From NaphS2 sp964588535 (GTDB lineage: Bacteria; Desulfobacterota; DSM-4660; Desulfatiglandales; Desulfatiglandaceae): 37,002 nt of DNA. Where the stretch lies: contig CAZPQA010000023.1 of assembly GCA_964588535.1 (NCBI GenBank), positions 1 to 37,002 on the forward strand, in the 5' to 3' direction. Each line of letters begins with the position of its first letter. Position 1 is the first letter of the stretch. A program made the translations under genes and the position numbers. Of this stretch, positions 1 through 9,598 are shown in pieces. Under the pieces are notes generated by a model that saw nothing but the letters and a program-made list of their open reading frames with translations, was not told the DNA's origin and made no database searches.

Positions 1-99
1 TGGGACAACATGAACTAAGAGGCCTTTTGGCAGCTAACACTTTTGATTACACCCGTGCTGTGTCTCCCGAATCATGATAAAGGGGACTTCTATCTCGTC

Positions 100-1041
100 T
101 CAATCTTGCAACCCCAGCATTTTTCTAATCTCTGTATGGTTTATATTTTCTCTGTTTATAAAAACAACATCTGTATTGACTTTTTGTTTTATATCTTTTC
201 CACGCATTGCACGATATACGGTGTGTACCCCCTGATACCCCATCTGAAAAGGACGTTGCACAATAAAACCATAAATATGATGAGATTTTAATGATTCAAT
301 CATTATTTTATGTGCATCAAAGCCTATATGGACCACCTTTCCTGCTTTATTAAGACGCTCAAGAGCCTTTATAACACCAAGACTTGTTGATTCATTTGGG
401 GTAAATATTCCATCTATCCTCTTCGAGCCCTTTAGTATTCGATACGCTTCCGATCTTGCTTCTCCAACCATTGTTCCAATATATTGATCTACTATGATTT
501 CAAGACCTCCACTGGTTGCCCCTTTGATAAAACCATTTTCTCTGGCAGTGGTAGAGACCACATCCTCATTAAATCGAAGGAGGGCTATTTTCCCTTTACC
601 ACCAAGGGCTTTTGCCATTTCGATACCGGCCTTTTCTCCGGCAGAAAAATTTTCAGTTTTAATGATGCTTATTCTGTCACCGCCAATGTCACGATCAATG
701 AATACAGTTGGGATTCCTTGGGCCTTTAACTGCGCGACATCTTTTTTTCGGTCTTTAGAATTTGGAGCAAGAACCAAACCTTTACATCCAAATTTCATCG
801 TTGATTCAATAATGTAACGTTGTCCTTCTACATTGGCTTCATCGACGGCTCCCCTGGCATGTATCTCAATACCCAGTTCCCTGCCTGCTTGATTCGCTCC
901 CTTTATCACATCACCCCAAAAACCTTGCCCGCCTCCTGCAGTAACAACGCCTATACATTCTGCCGTTGCATAGGATCCAAAACAAAAGAACATCCCAACT
1001 ATAATAATTATTTTACTCAATAATTTTATTGAAGACGCCAT
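100..1041 (-). CDS. Periplasmic sugar-type substrate-binding protein (RbsB/peripla_BP_4 family)
   Basis: A 313-aa protein that should bind a small ligand, probably a sugar or related compound, in the periplasm. It opens with a signal peptide: basic start, hydrophobic IIIIVGMFFCF core, and an ATA-like cleavage site near residue 27. The mature part has the two-lobe type I periplasmic fold, with the RbsB-style stretches GFWGDVIKGANQAG, LVLAPN, IDRDI, GIFTPNESTSLGVIKAL and HIGFDAH. The ATG follows GAGG at 5-nt spacing. No permease or ATPase lies beside it on the right. Downstream is the window's left edge, so partners may lie outside. It may instead feed a sensor kinase or chemoreceptor. The family is clear; the ligand is unknown. 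Confidence 0.85.
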   Translation of the reverse strand: MASSIKLLSKIIIIVGMFFCFGSYATAECIGVVTAGGGQGFWGDVIKGANQAGRELGIEIHARGAVDEANVEGQRYIIESTMKFGCKGLVLAPNSKDRKKDVAQLKAQGIPTVFIDRDIGGDRISIIKTENFSAGEKAGIEMAKALGGKGKIALLRFNEDVVSTTARENGFIKGATSGGLEIIVDQYIGTMVGEARSEAYRILKGSKRIDGIFTPNESTSLGVIKALERLNKAGKVVHIGFDAHKIMIESLKSHHIYGFIVQRPFQMGYQGVHTVYRAMRGKDIKQKVNTDVVFINRENINHTEIRKMLGLQD

Positions 1042-1246
1042 ATCATCCTCTAATTTAAAAGCGTTATGGAATATGATTTGTTCTGTTCACTTGATCAATT
1101 GAGAATTCTAACAGCGAGTTCCCCGGCGGCGGGTAAATGCCGATGAAGCCCAAAGATTAAGAAATCGTTAAAAACTACACCCTGCCAAAATTCGTTGGCT
1201 TCCAGCCTTCCGGCGGAATGACTATGGCCATTTTTAATCCTTTATT

Positions 1247-1690
1247 TTAATCTATCTCGACTAACTCCTTACAACTCCCACAACGTTTGGCACCGCGAAA
1301 GAGCTGGTCATTACAATGAGGGCATCTGTAACGATTCTCCTCTTCTTTCACCCACTTTTCAGAACCTAACCTTTTTCTATCAGGAACAGAGCGGAGTATT
1401 ACTTTTTTACCGACAGGAACAGGAAAATCATCAATCAATTTGCATGGAAATTCTTGACATTGGTGGCATCCTTCATAATTTTTTTCCATGACACATGTTC
1501 GTATGCCACATGTCTCACAGTACACAAACCTTTCGTCCGACAAACAGCCCTTGCAGGCAATTTGTTCGGGGGTAACACCATAAGCATTGGCTAATTTTTC
1601 TTTTAGTTTTTGATTGTCGTCGCGACTTGCCATATAAACGCCGCAAACGCCACAATATAGACCGCAAGGTGCTAATAATTCTGTGTTCAT
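1247..1690 (-). CDS. DUF3795 cysteine-rich protein
   Basis: A 147-aa soluble protein with a Cys-rich N-terminal part. It starts with the APCGLYCGVCGVYMA signature typical of DUF3795, followed by CKGC, CETCGIRTC, CHQCQEFPC and, near the C-terminus, a zinc-ribbon-like CPHC...CGSC. The paired cysteines imply metal binding (Zn or Fe-S), but the function of the family is not established. The ATG is preceded by AAGGAG at good spacing. It stands alone between the binding protein and the methyltransferase, with the same orientation but gaps on both sides, so a shared operon is not evident. Confidence 0.8.
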   Translation of the reverse strand: MNTELLAPCGLYCGVCGVYMASRDDNQKLKEKLANAYGVTPEQIACKGCLSDERFVYCETCGIRTCVMEKNYEGCHQCQEFPCKLIDDFPVPVGKKVILRSVPDRKRLGSEKWVKEEENRYRCPHCNDQLFRGAKRCGSCKELVEID

Positions 1691-1775
1691 TTTGTTGTCT
1701 CCTTCTTATTATTCGCTATCTACCATTCTAACTTCCATGACAACTTTTCCCCAACCTCCGCCATAACGACGCTAA

Positions 1776-2300
1776 TCAGCCGCGCGGTTTTTCTGCGTCG
1801 GCTGGATTAGCCTCGTTATACGTTTGTTTTAGGCAACCAACCGGTAAAATACATGGAACCTCTTTTTTGTACTTAAGATATTCGGAACCGAATACATGTT
1901 CTAAATATATTTCTTCCTTCGTTACCAATTTACGCAATAAAAAGTACATAAACAGTGGTGCAGTCAGTCCTATCCAACTGTTGGCCAAGAGGACTATCCC
2001 CGGCACAATGAAAGTCGCCCATGAGCTATATAAGGGATGACGGCAACATCTGAAAACACCTTGCGTGACAAGCGCATCAGCATTGTATGCCTTCATAACG
2101 GTTTTTATGGAAATAATGAAAAAGGGCACCCCAATTAATATCAGTGCCATTCCTAAAATCCACAATAGCCAATATGGTACGAAAGGAATCTGGAAAGCAG
2201 GATGAAAATAACGACTGATTGCCAATATTATTATCCCATAGCTGATTGACAAAAAAGTGAAGGTAGGACCAACGCCCCATCTACTCATTTTTTCTTTCAC
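1776..2300 (-). CDS. ICMT/PEMT-like membrane methyltransferase
   Basis: A 174-aa integral membrane protein of the isoprenylcysteine carboxyl methyltransferase / phospholipid methyltransferase superfamily. Hydrophobic helices occur near residues 13-30, 40-65 and 95-120. The diagnostic motif is GVFRCCRHPLYSSW (RHPxY), followed by the C-terminal E-E-x-x-L-x-x-x-FG-x-x-Y-x-x-Y block ending in a conserved proline. These residues build the S-adenosylmethionine pocket in the family. The substrate in bacteria is usually unknown. The listed start is GTG; an ATG four codons in (2288) is an alternative, and neither has a strong Shine-Dalgarno sequence. Confidence 0.72.
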   Translation of the reverse strand: MKEKMSRWGVGPTFTFLSISYGIIILAISRYFHPAFQIPFVPYWLLWILGMALILIGVPFFIISIKTVMKAYNADALVTQGVFRCCRHPLYSSWATFIVPGIVLLANSWIGLTAPLFMYFLLRKLVTKEEIYLEHVFGSEYLKYKKEVPCILPVGCLKQTYNEANPADAEKPRG

Positions 2301-2369
2301 GTAGTTTCTCTCTTAAATCTCGTATAACGGTTGCGAGAACGTCCCCCTGTCCCGGTGATTTCCGGTTTT

Positions 2370-2843
2370 TCACTTGAATCGGTCATCGGACTTTTTGTGG
2401 GAGACGTTCCTTTTCGTTTGCTCAAGCCATCCGGTCCTGACATCGGTCTGAGCATCGAATTCCGGGATGTAGGGTTTCAAATCAAGCAGCGGTGTGCCGT
2501 CCAGAACGTCCACGTTCTCAATGGTTAAAACACCGTCTGCAACTCCGCGGAGACGAACCACCGACAACCCGATAGGGTTCGGACGCTTGGGAGCACGGGT
2601 CGCGAAAACCCCGCGACGCTCCGAATCGAGGAAAGGAACGACTTCGAGGTCAAACCCCCGGCTGCGGTGAAATTGGTAAAGAAGAATAATATGTGAAAAG
2701 CCATCCAGATCCTTCAGGCCTTGCCGGAACGGCTCAAATATTTCAATTGTCCCCCTGATACCTTTAGCACCCGCAGGCTGAATCGGCATACCCTGCGGCT
2801 TGGTGAATGGGGAGTGAATAATCCCTATGGGCTTACATTCCAT
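2370..2843 (-). CDS. trmO: tRNA m6t6A37 methyltransferase TrmO
   Basis: A protein of about 157 aa, a short-form TrmO (TsaA/YaeB/UPF0066 beta-barrel family). It uses S-adenosylmethionine to N6-methylate threonylcarbamoyl-adenosine at position 37 of tRNA. Visible signatures are IGIIHSPF at the start, FSHIILLYQFHRS, GVFATRAPKRPNPIGLSVV and DGTPLLDLKPYIPEFD. The RPNPIG and DGTPLLDIKPY blocks are the family hallmarks. Two ATGs lie close together; the second (2843) has AAAGGA 5 nt upstream, while the first (2849) sits directly on that sequence, so 2843 is chosen. It is shorter than E. coli TrmO, which has an extra C-terminal domain; many bacterial homologues lack it. Confidence 0.88.
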   Translation of the reverse strand: MECKPIGIIHSPFTKPQGMPIQPAGAKGIRGTIEIFEPFRQGLKDLDGFSHIILLYQFHRSRGFDLEVVPFLDSERRGVFATRAPKRPNPIGLSVVRLRGVADGVLTIENVDVLDGTPLLDLKPYIPEFDAQTDVRTGWLEQTKRNVSHKKSDDRFK

Positions 2844-3077
2844 ATCCATCCTTTCATTGAACGTGGGTTGCGTAGTTTACCCCACATATCATTTTTTCCC
2901 AAAGCAATATTCTAACATTCTTTTCGGGACTGTGATACATTTACATCTCCCATGCCCCATTTTTTATCTTGCTTCACTTCGAACTTGCGTTTTTCGAGGA
3001 AATCGGTAGATTAAAAAACAGCATAAAAAGGTTCAGTCAGACCGGGCTCATTTCAAACCATAACGATGAGGACCCCG

Positions 3078-5624
3078 ATGGATTCAAAACCTTACCTATC
3101 AGACGATGAGTCAAAACAACTCCCCGCCGACCAGATCCTTGAAGTGCTGGGAACGACCCGCGAGGGCTTGTCTTCCCATGAAGCGGCGCGCCGTCTCGCT
3201 GAGACAGGGCCCAATGCCCTTGAGGAAAAGAAATCCAATCCGCTGCTGAAATTCCTGGGCTATTTCTGGGGACCCATTCCCTGGATGATCGAAATCGCGG
3301 CGATCCTTTCTCTGGTTACCGGAGATCAAAAGGATTTCTTCATCATTGCGGCCATGCTGATTTTCAATGGTCTCATCGGTTTCTGGCAGGAAAATAAGGC
3401 CGCCAATGCCCTGGCGGCCCTGAAAGGTCAATTGGCGCTCAAGGCGAGGGTTATTCGTGACCGCCAATGGCAGGAGATCAACGCCGCCGATCTGGTTACG
3501 GGGGATGTGATCCGGCTGCGCCTGGGCGATATCATTCCGGCGGACTGCAAGCTCATGGATGGCGATTACATCAGCATCGATCAGGCCGCCCTCACCGGAG
3601 AATCCCTTCCGGTGAACAAAAAGCCCGGGGACATTGCCTATTCGGGCTCCGTGGCCAAGCAGGGAGAGATGGTGGCCGTGGTCACCGCAACCGGCGCCAA
3701 CACGTTTTTCGGCCGCACCGCCAAACTGGTGGCGGCAGCTGGCGCCCGATCCCACTTTCAACAGGCGGTCCTGCGTATCGGCAACCTGCTGATTGTCACC
3801 GCATTGGCCCTGGCGGTCTATCTGGTTGCCGTCGAGCTCTACCAACGGCAACCCTTCCTGGACGTGCTCCGCTTCGTGCTCATCCTGGTGATCGCGTCCA
3901 TCCCGGTGGCAATGCCCGCGGTTCTGTCCATTACCATGGCTCTGGGAGCCCTGGCCCTGTCCAAAAAGAAAGCCATCGTCTCCAAATTGGAGTCCATCGA
4001 GGAGATGGCTGGCGTCGATATCCTTTGCACCGACAAAACCGGAACCCTTACCAAGAATCAGTTGACCCTAGGAGATCCGGTACTGTTCGCGGCCGCCGAC
4101 AACCCCTCGCTCATCCTTGCCGGAAGCCTCGCCTCAAAAGAGGAGAACCGGGACGCAATGGACTTGGCAGTGATCCAAGGCCTTAAAGACCGCAAATTAT
4201 TCGATACCTACCAACAGACGGACTTCGTCCCCTTTGATCCCATCGGCAAGCGCACCCAGGGAACCGCCGTGGGTCCGGACGGAGTGGCCCGGTATTACAC
4301 CAAGGGGGCGCCCCAAATCATCCAGACACTCTGTGACCTCACTGAAAATGATGAAACGCGCGCTACCGATGAAGTCAATGCGCTCGCAGCAAGGGGGTTC
4401 CGAACCCTGGGAGTGGCCGATTCCAGTGATGGGAAAATCTGGCGATTCTTAGGCATTCTGCCCCTCTACGATCCACCGCGGGACGACTCCAGGGAAACCA
4501 TTGGGCAGGCCTATGAACACGGTCTGGAGGTCAAGATGGTGACGGGCGATAACGTGGCCATCGCTCGCGAAATTTCCGGACAACTGGGCATGGGCCGTAA
4601 CATCCGGCCGGCTCGGGAGCTGGTGGGCAAGGGCGATGATCCGGATCATTTGACCCCGAACCAGGTTGAACAGATCAGGGATACAGATGGTTTTGCAGAG
4701 GTTTTCCCGGAACATAAGTACGCCATTGTCAAAGCGCTCCAGGACCGCGGCCATATCGTTGCCATGACCGGTGACGGCGTCAACGATGCACCGGCTTTGA
4801 AGCAGGCGGATGTGGGTATTGCGGTTTCGGGTGCCACTGACGCGGCCCAGGCGGCTGCGGCCCTTATCCTGACGGACCCGGGACTTTCGGTGATCATCAA
4901 GGCGGTGGAGTCGGCGCGACAGATTTTTGAGCGAATGACGAGCTACACCACCTACCGCATCGCCATGACCATCGACATCATGTTTTTCGTGGTCATCGCC
5001 ATGACCCTTTTTCATAACTTTCGCCCGCTGACCCCGGTGATGATCGTCATTCTGGCCCTGCTGGACGATATCCCCATTATGACCATCGCCTACGACAACG
5101 CCAAAATCAGCCGAACACCGGTCCGATGGGATATGGGCCGGATTTTGAGTGTCTCACTGATCCTGGGGCTGCTGTCGGTGATTCAGTCCAGTGGATTGCT
5201 CTATGTGGGCTGGCAGTTTCTCCATGCGGGTGCCGCGGACCTGCCTTCCTGGCTGCCTCACTTCAATCAGGGTCATCTGCAGACCGCCATGTTTCTGCAG
5301 TTGGTCGTGGGCGGGCATCTGATGCTGCTGGTGGCCCGATCATCCGGATTCTTCCTGAAACCGCCTTTGCCTTCGGGGATTCTAATGGCGGCCATCCTCG
5401 GCACCCAGATCTTTGCGAGCCTGCTGTGCCGGTACGGCTGGTTCGATCTGGTGCCGGCCATTTCCTGGCAGCTGATCGGGCTGGTCTGGGTCTATAACCT
5501 CATATGGTTGCTGGCCCTTGACGCGGTAAAGATCGGCATCTATCAGTTTCTTTCCAACCGGCACCCGGCCCGGGAAACATTCCTCGGAAACGTCACCCAA
5601 CCCCTGTACCCCGGTGGGTATTAG
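3078..5624 (+). CDS. P-type plasma-membrane H+-ATPase (type IIIA)
   Basis: A protein of about 848 aa that should pump protons out of the cytoplasm at the expense of ATP. Motifs in order are an N-terminal cation-ATPase domain, TGES (173-176), the M4 motif IPVAMPAV, phosphorylation site DKTGTLT with Asp319, and hinge GDGVNDAP (565-572). The M6 segment ALLDDIPIMTIAYDNA carries the Asp expected for proton pumps of the fungal/plant PMA/AHA class. There is no long C-terminal autoinhibitory domain. The second ATG (3078) is preferred because GAGGA lies 5 nt upstream; the first ATG is at 3066. It is transcribed divergently from trmO. Codon use is GC-richer than in the genes to its left. Confidence 0.92.
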   Translation: MDSKPYLSDDESKQLPADQILEVLGTTREGLSSHEAARRLAETGPNALEEKKSNPLLKFLGYFWGPIPWMIEIAAILSLVTGDQKDFFIIAAMLIFNGLIGFWQENKAANALAALKGQLALKARVIRDRQWQEINAADLVTGDVIRLRLGDIIPADCKLMDGDYISIDQAALTGESLPVNKKPGDIAYSGSVAKQGEMVAVVTATGANTFFGRTAKLVAAAGARSHFQQAVLRIGNLLIVTALALAVYLVAVELYQRQPFLDVLRFVLILVIASIPVAMPAVLSITMALGALALSKKKAIVSKLESIEEMAGVDILCTDKTGTLTKNQLTLGDPVLFAAADNPSLILAGSLASKEENRDAMDLAVIQGLKDRKLFDTYQQTDFVPFDPIGKRTQGTAVGPDGVARYYTKGAPQIIQTLCDLTENDETRATDEVNALAARGFRTLGVADSSDGKIWRFLGILPLYDPPRDDSRETIGQAYEHGLEVKMVTGDNVAIAREISGQLGMGRNIRPARELVGKGDDPDHLTPNQVEQIRDTDGFAEVFPEHKYAIVKALQDRGHIVAMTGDGVNDAPALKQADVGIAVSGATDAAQAAAALILTDPGLSVIIKAVESARQIFERMTSYTTYRIAMTIDIMFFVVIAMTLFHNFRPLTPVMIVILALLDDIPIMTIAYDNAKISRTPVRWDMGRILSVSLILGLLSVIQSSGLLYVGWQFLHAGAADLPSWLPHFNQGHLQTAMFLQLVVGGHLMLLVARSSGFFLKPPLPSGILMAAILGTQIFASLLCRYGWFDLVPAISWQLIGLVWVYNLIWLLALDAVKIGIYQFLSNRHPARETFLGNVTQPLYPGGY

Positions 5625-5824
5625 TGACTTGCAACTCAAGAAATGCAAAGAAAATGGCGTTTTACCGTCATTATTGCAAAAGCGGAAAAAAGCGGGCTTG
5701 ACCCCGATCCGTTCTTGGTGTAGGTGGTCCTACACGGGATTAGCTGATTATGGATCCGAGATCGTGTTTAACGGGTTCATGTTGGCCAAAAAATTTGAAT
5801 TCAAAGGCCGGAGCAGGAGGGCGC

Positions 5825-7342
5825 ATGACGTCAGGCATTGCATTTGACAACGAGAAGTATATGAAAGAGCAGACATCGGAAATTTTGGACCGGGTGAAGC
5901 GGTTCGACGACAAACTCTACCTTGAATTCGGCGGTAAGCTTTTGTGGGACTATCATGCTTCCAGGGTTCTGCCGGGGTATGACCCCAACATCAAGATGCG
6001 CCTCCTTCAGGAGTTAAAAGACAAGGCCGATATTTTGCTCTGCATCTATGCGGGTGATATTGAAAGAAAAAAAATGCGGGCGGATTTTGGTATTACCTAC
6101 GACTCGGATGCGCTGAAGTTGATTGATGATCTGCGGGAATGGGGGATTACTGTTCTGGGTGTGATCATCACCCGTTTTGAGAACCAGCCTTCTGCGCAGC
6201 AGTTTAAAAGCAAGCTGGAGAGGAGAAAAATAAAGGTCTATACCCACCAGTTTACCAAAGGGTATCCCACGGATGTTGACCTCATCGTCAGCGATGAGGG
6301 TTACGGGGCCAACGAATATATTGAAACGGAAAAGCCACTGGTGGTGGTTACGGGCCCCGGTCCCGGCAGTGGTAAATTGGCCACCTGCCTCTCCCAGGTG
6401 TACCATGAGCATAAACGGGGGATTCAGGCGGGATATGCCAAATTCGAGACATTTCCCATCTGGAATCTACCCCTGCGGCACCCCGTCAATGTGGCCTATG
6501 AAGCGGCCACAGCGGATATCGGGGATTTCAATTTGATCGATCCCTTTCATCTGGAGGCCTACGATCAGAAGTCGGTCAACTACAATCGTGACGTGGAAGT
6601 GTTTCCCGTTCTCAAGAGAATCCTGAAGAAGATCGGGGGAGGAGAATCCTTCTATCAATCCCCCACTGATATGGGTGTCAATCGGGCCGGATTTGCCATA
6701 ACGGACGAAGGTATTACGGAGGAGGCCGCCAAACAGGAAACCATTCGGCGCTATTTTCGGTATCGATGTGAATATGCCATGGGATTGACGGGTTTGGGAA
6801 CAGTCCAGAGGGTGGAACTTCTCATCAAGGATTTCGGTCTTGAGCTTAATTACCGGAATGTGGTCGAGCCGGCACGGGAGGCGTCCCTGGATGCCCAAAA
6901 AAGAGACAAGGGCAGCGAGGGAATCTATTGCGGGGCGGCCATCGCCCTCAAGGACGGCACCATTGTCACCGGAAGCAATTCGCCCCGCCTTCACGCGGCG
7001 TCAAGTCTAATTCTTCATGCCGCCAAACACCTGACGGGAATTCCGGAAAAAATCAAACTGCTGCCCCCCTTTATTATTGAATCGGTGAGGAATCTCAAGA
7101 TGGAGGTTCTCAACGAAAAGACGCTCAGCCTGGACCTTCTGGAAACCCTAATTGCCCTCAGCATCAGCGCCGCCACAAACCCCGCGGCCCAGATCGCCAT
7201 GGAAAAGCTCAATGAACTTAGGGGGTGCGAAGTCCATATGACGCACATGCCCACACCTGGAGACGAGGCGGGTCTACGGCGGCTCGGGGTCAACCTGACC
7301 AGTGACCCGAATTTTTCCACTAAGGACCTGTTTATTTCTTGA
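5825..7342 (+). CDS. DUF1846 (UPF0371) family protein
   Basis: A 505-aa cytoplasmic protein matching the length and organisation of the DUF1846 family, whose biochemical role is not established. Recognisable stretches include the N-terminal FDNEKYMKEQTSEILDR, YLEFGGKL, a glycine-rich nucleotide-binding-like GPGPGSGKLATCL near residues 178-190, and SPTDMGVNRAG. The P-loop-like GSGKLATC and the Rossmann-like start suggest nucleotide use; this is inference. The reading frame is open from 5750, but AGGAGG at 5815-5820 places the start at ATG 5825. It follows the H+-ATPase by 200 bp on the same strand; a 7-bp hairpin (5718-5735) lies between them, so they may be transcribed separately. Confidence 0.85.
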   Translation: MTSGIAFDNEKYMKEQTSEILDRVKRFDDKLYLEFGGKLLWDYHASRVLPGYDPNIKMRLLQELKDKADILLCIYAGDIERKKMRADFGITYDSDALKLIDDLREWGITVLGVIITRFENQPSAQQFKSKLERRKIKVYTHQFTKGYPTDVDLIVSDEGYGANEYIETEKPLVVVTGPGPGSGKLATCLSQVYHEHKRGIQAGYAKFETFPIWNLPLRHPVNVAYEAATADIGDFNLIDPFHLEAYDQKSVNYNRDVEVFPVLKRILKKIGGGESFYQSPTDMGVNRAGFAITDEGITEEAAKQETIRRYFRYRCEYAMGLTGLGTVQRVELLIKDFGLELNYRNVVEPAREASLDAQKRDKGSEGIYCGAAIALKDGTIVTGSNSPRLHAASSLILHAAKHLTGIPEKIKLLPPFIIESVRNLKMEVLNEKTLSLDLLETLIALSISAATNPAAQIAMEKLNELRGCEVHMTHMPTPGDEAGLRRLGVNLTSDPNFSTKDLFIS

Positions 7343-7379
7343 AAAACGATCGGTGCAATGAAAGGGAAGTCATATTGTC

Positions 7380-7567
7380 ATGAAAAGCTATCGAAAAGAG
7401 TTGTGGTTTGAGGTGCCGTCCCGGCGGGCTTTTATCAATATTACCCCCAGGTGATGGAATGCCTTCGGGAGAGCGGGATTAAGGAGGGCTTGATCCTTTT
7501 AGTGAGCCCAGGACTTACTCTCCCACAACGGAAGGCTGCCAGAGGTATTGTTCTGTGGGATTAAAAT
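7380..7567 (+). pseudogene. Decayed YjbQ/UPF0047 gene (N-terminal remnant, frameshifted)
   Basis: From ATG 7380 the frame reads MKSYRKELWFEVPSRRAFIN-ITPR and stops. A one-base shift in the C-run near 7443-7447 restores PQVMECLRESGIKEGLILLV, the normal start of a YjbQ (UPF0047, secondary thiamine-phosphate-synthase-like) protein. After about 45 residues the expected HITAS...H active-site core is missing and the frame closes at the TAA at 7565-7567. So both a frameshift and a truncation are present. It lies 37 bp after DUF1846 and may once have been in its operon. Not functional as read. Confidence 0.7.
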
Positions 7568-7636
7568 TGCTTGACGCAACATAAATATAGGCAAACCTCA
7601 CCTCAGCTAACAAAGAGACCACGCTGATTTCATCAC

Positions 7637-9598
7637 CTATTTCCCTTCCAATACTTCCTTCAATTTCTCAGCAAAAGGTGCAATGGAAAACGGTTTCTGG
7701 ATGAATCCTTCGGCGCCGGCATCAAGGATATCCTGGGCAGGGCCATGTATGCTGTAGCCACTGCACACGATCACTTTCAGATCAGGTCTTGCTTCCATGA
7801 TAAGAGGGTAAACCCTGCCGCCTTCCATATCAGGCAGTTTTATGTCCAGGAGTGCGAGGTCAATCGTGCCATCAAAGGTCTTGGCAAGTTCAACAGCCTC
7901 TTTCCCTGTCCTCGTCTGAAGCACACGATAACCAAGCATCTCCAATATCTCCCTGAACATCTTCACCAGAACCGCTTCATTCTCAATAACCAGGATGGTC
8001 CCTTCGCCCATGGCCAGTTTGACCGCCGGTTGTTTAACTGTCTTTGCTTCCTGTTTGGTCTCTGCGCTTATGGCAGGAAGATAGATACGGACCGCAGTCC
8101 CTTTCCCCAATTCAGAGTCCACATAGATCCAGCCACCATGATTCTTAACAATACCATACACAGCGGCCATGCCCATACCGCGGCCTTGAAACTTGGTGGT
8201 GAAAAAGGGTTCAAATATCCCCTCTCTTGTCTCCTCATCCATCCCCTTACCATCATCTTCGATCGTAATACAAACATAGGAACCGGGCTTAAAACCGGGA
8301 TACTGCTTTGTGAAATGCTCATCAGGATCTTTGTTTTCGGCAGTTATCTTGATAAGGCCTACATCTTCTATAGCCTCATTTGAATTGGCCAATATGGCAG
8401 ACAGGACCATCTGCATCTGAGTATGGTCGGCGTTAATATACGACATTTTCGGAAAATGCGTTTCCACACTGACCTCAGGGCTGATGTTATGTTGCAGGAT
8501 TGGCAGTGTTTGTATCACAAAATCATCCAACTTCAGGTCTCTTGGTTGATATTTCCCTCCCTGTGCATAGGCCAATAACTGGTCGGTCAAATGGGACATT
8601 CGATGACTGGAACCCTTCATTGCCCCAAAATATCTATCTCTCCCTTCATCTTCAGGTAAATCCATTTTAAGCAGCTCAATGTTTCCCATAATCCCCATCA
8701 GGGCATTGTTGAATTCATGGGCAACACCGCCAGCCAATGTGGCAATGGCCTCCATCTTCTGGGTTTGTTGGAGTTGGGCTTCAAGTCTCTGTTTCTCGGA
8801 AATGTCCCTAACAACACCCCTAAACCCTATTGGCTCTCCTTCTGCATCCCTTCTTAGTGATACGGAAGCTTCTACAGATTTTTTTGTGCCATCCTCTCTT
8901 GTAATCGTCCAGTGAAAGCCTTTGTTAGGGTGCCCAGTAGTATATACTTTGTTAAAGATCTGATAGCCTTTTTTGTTGGTCTCTTGATCGGTGAATTCCC
9001 GAAAATTCCTTCCCACCAGTTTATCGTCAGTAAGTCCAAAGATTTTACAGAATGAATCATTGAAGAATGTAAAATTTCCCGCGATATCAACCTCGTAGTA
9101 TCCTTCCTCGATGCTTTGAAGGATGGCTCGGTATCTCTGCTCACTCTCTTGAAGAGCCTTCTCCGCTTTTTTCCTTTCCGTGATATCATGAAAAATCTCC
9201 AATTTAGAAATGGTTCCATCGGAATTCTCAAAAGGTGTGTCAAAAAGATCATAATGTCTATCGTTCTTGATTGAATACCACTCCCAGCTAACAGATCTTC
9301 CGGCAAAGACTTCCTCATTTTTGCACCATGGGCATGATGCTGTCCTATTGTGGAGATACTGATAGCATTTACGCCCCTGGATTTTACCGAAATCTCTCTC
9401 GATAACAGGATTGATGTATTCGATATTGAAATGCTGATCAACAATATACACACCGTCCGGGATTGATTCCAAAATGCCCATCAGACGGGAATGTTCTAAC
9501 TGCGATTGTTTCTCTGCCTGTTTGCGGCCAAAGGTTCCATTTTCTAATTCCTTGACCCCTTGTTCTAATTCTTCGTAGATTGGTTTTTTTGCCATCAT
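7637..9598 (-). CDS. Hybrid sensor histidine kinase (PAS-PAS-HisKA-HATPase-REC)
   Basis: A cytoplasmic hybrid kinase of 653 aa. From the N-terminus: a short coiled start (AKKPIYEELEQGVKELE), PAS1 (about 40-145), PAS2 (about 150-270), an H-box with His294 in GGVAHEFNNALMG, and N (NSNEAIED), G1 (DDGKGMDE) and G2 (GRGMGMAAVYG) boxes. A C-terminal receiver follows, with phospho-acceptor Asp585 in LLDIKLPDMEG. No transmembrane segment is seen, so it senses an internal signal. PAS1 carries three cysteines (78, 89, 92; C-x10-C-x2-C). The receiver has IENE where a DD pair is usual. The frame is open to a TTG at 9646, but tandem ATGs at 9598/9595 are the likely start. No unattached response regulator is adjacent. 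Confidence 0.88.
   Translation of the reverse strand: MMAKKPIYEELEQGVKELENGTFGRKQAEKQSQLEHSRLMGILESIPDGVYIVDQHFNIEYINPVIERDFGKIQGRKCYQYLHNRTASCPWCKNEEVFAGRSVSWEWYSIKNDRHYDLFDTPFENSDGTISKLEIFHDITERKKAEKALQESEQRYRAILQSIEEGYYEVDIAGNFTFFNDSFCKIFGLTDDKLVGRNFREFTDQETNKKGYQIFNKVYTTGHPNKGFHWTITREDGTKKSVEASVSLRRDAEGEPIGFRGVVRDISEKQRLEAQLQQTQKMEAIATLAGGVAHEFNNALMGIMGNIELLKMDLPEDEGRDRYFGAMKGSSHRMSHLTDQLLAYAQGGKYQPRDLKLDDFVIQTLPILQHNISPEVSVETHFPKMSYINADHTQMQMVLSAILANSNEAIEDVGLIKITAENKDPDEHFTKQYPGFKPGSYVCITIEDDGKGMDEETREGIFEPFFTTKFQGRGMGMAAVYGIVKNHGGWIYVDSELGKGTAVRIYLPAISAETKQEAKTVKQPAVKLAMGEGTILVIENEAVLVKMFREILEMLGYRVLQTRTGKEAVELAKTFDGTIDLALLDIKLPDMEGGRVYPLIMEARPDLKVIVCSGYSIHGPAQDILDAGAEGFIQKPFSIAPFAEKLKEVLEGK

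Noticed and set aside
1090..1246. Possible gene remnant between the binding protein and DUF3795 genes
   Set aside because: Short translated fragments on the minus strand (GILPAAGNSL-like) do not extend to a recognisable protein; treated as ordinary intergenic DNA.
3111..3851. Minus-strand 246-aa frame opposite the H+-ATPase
   Set aside because: Shadow of a strongly recognised P-type ATPase; composition biased and without motifs.
5718..5735. GTGTAGG/CCTACAC hairpin as terminator of the H+-ATPase gene
   Set aside because: Stem is only 7 bp and not followed by T residues; mentioned only in the DUF1846 entry.
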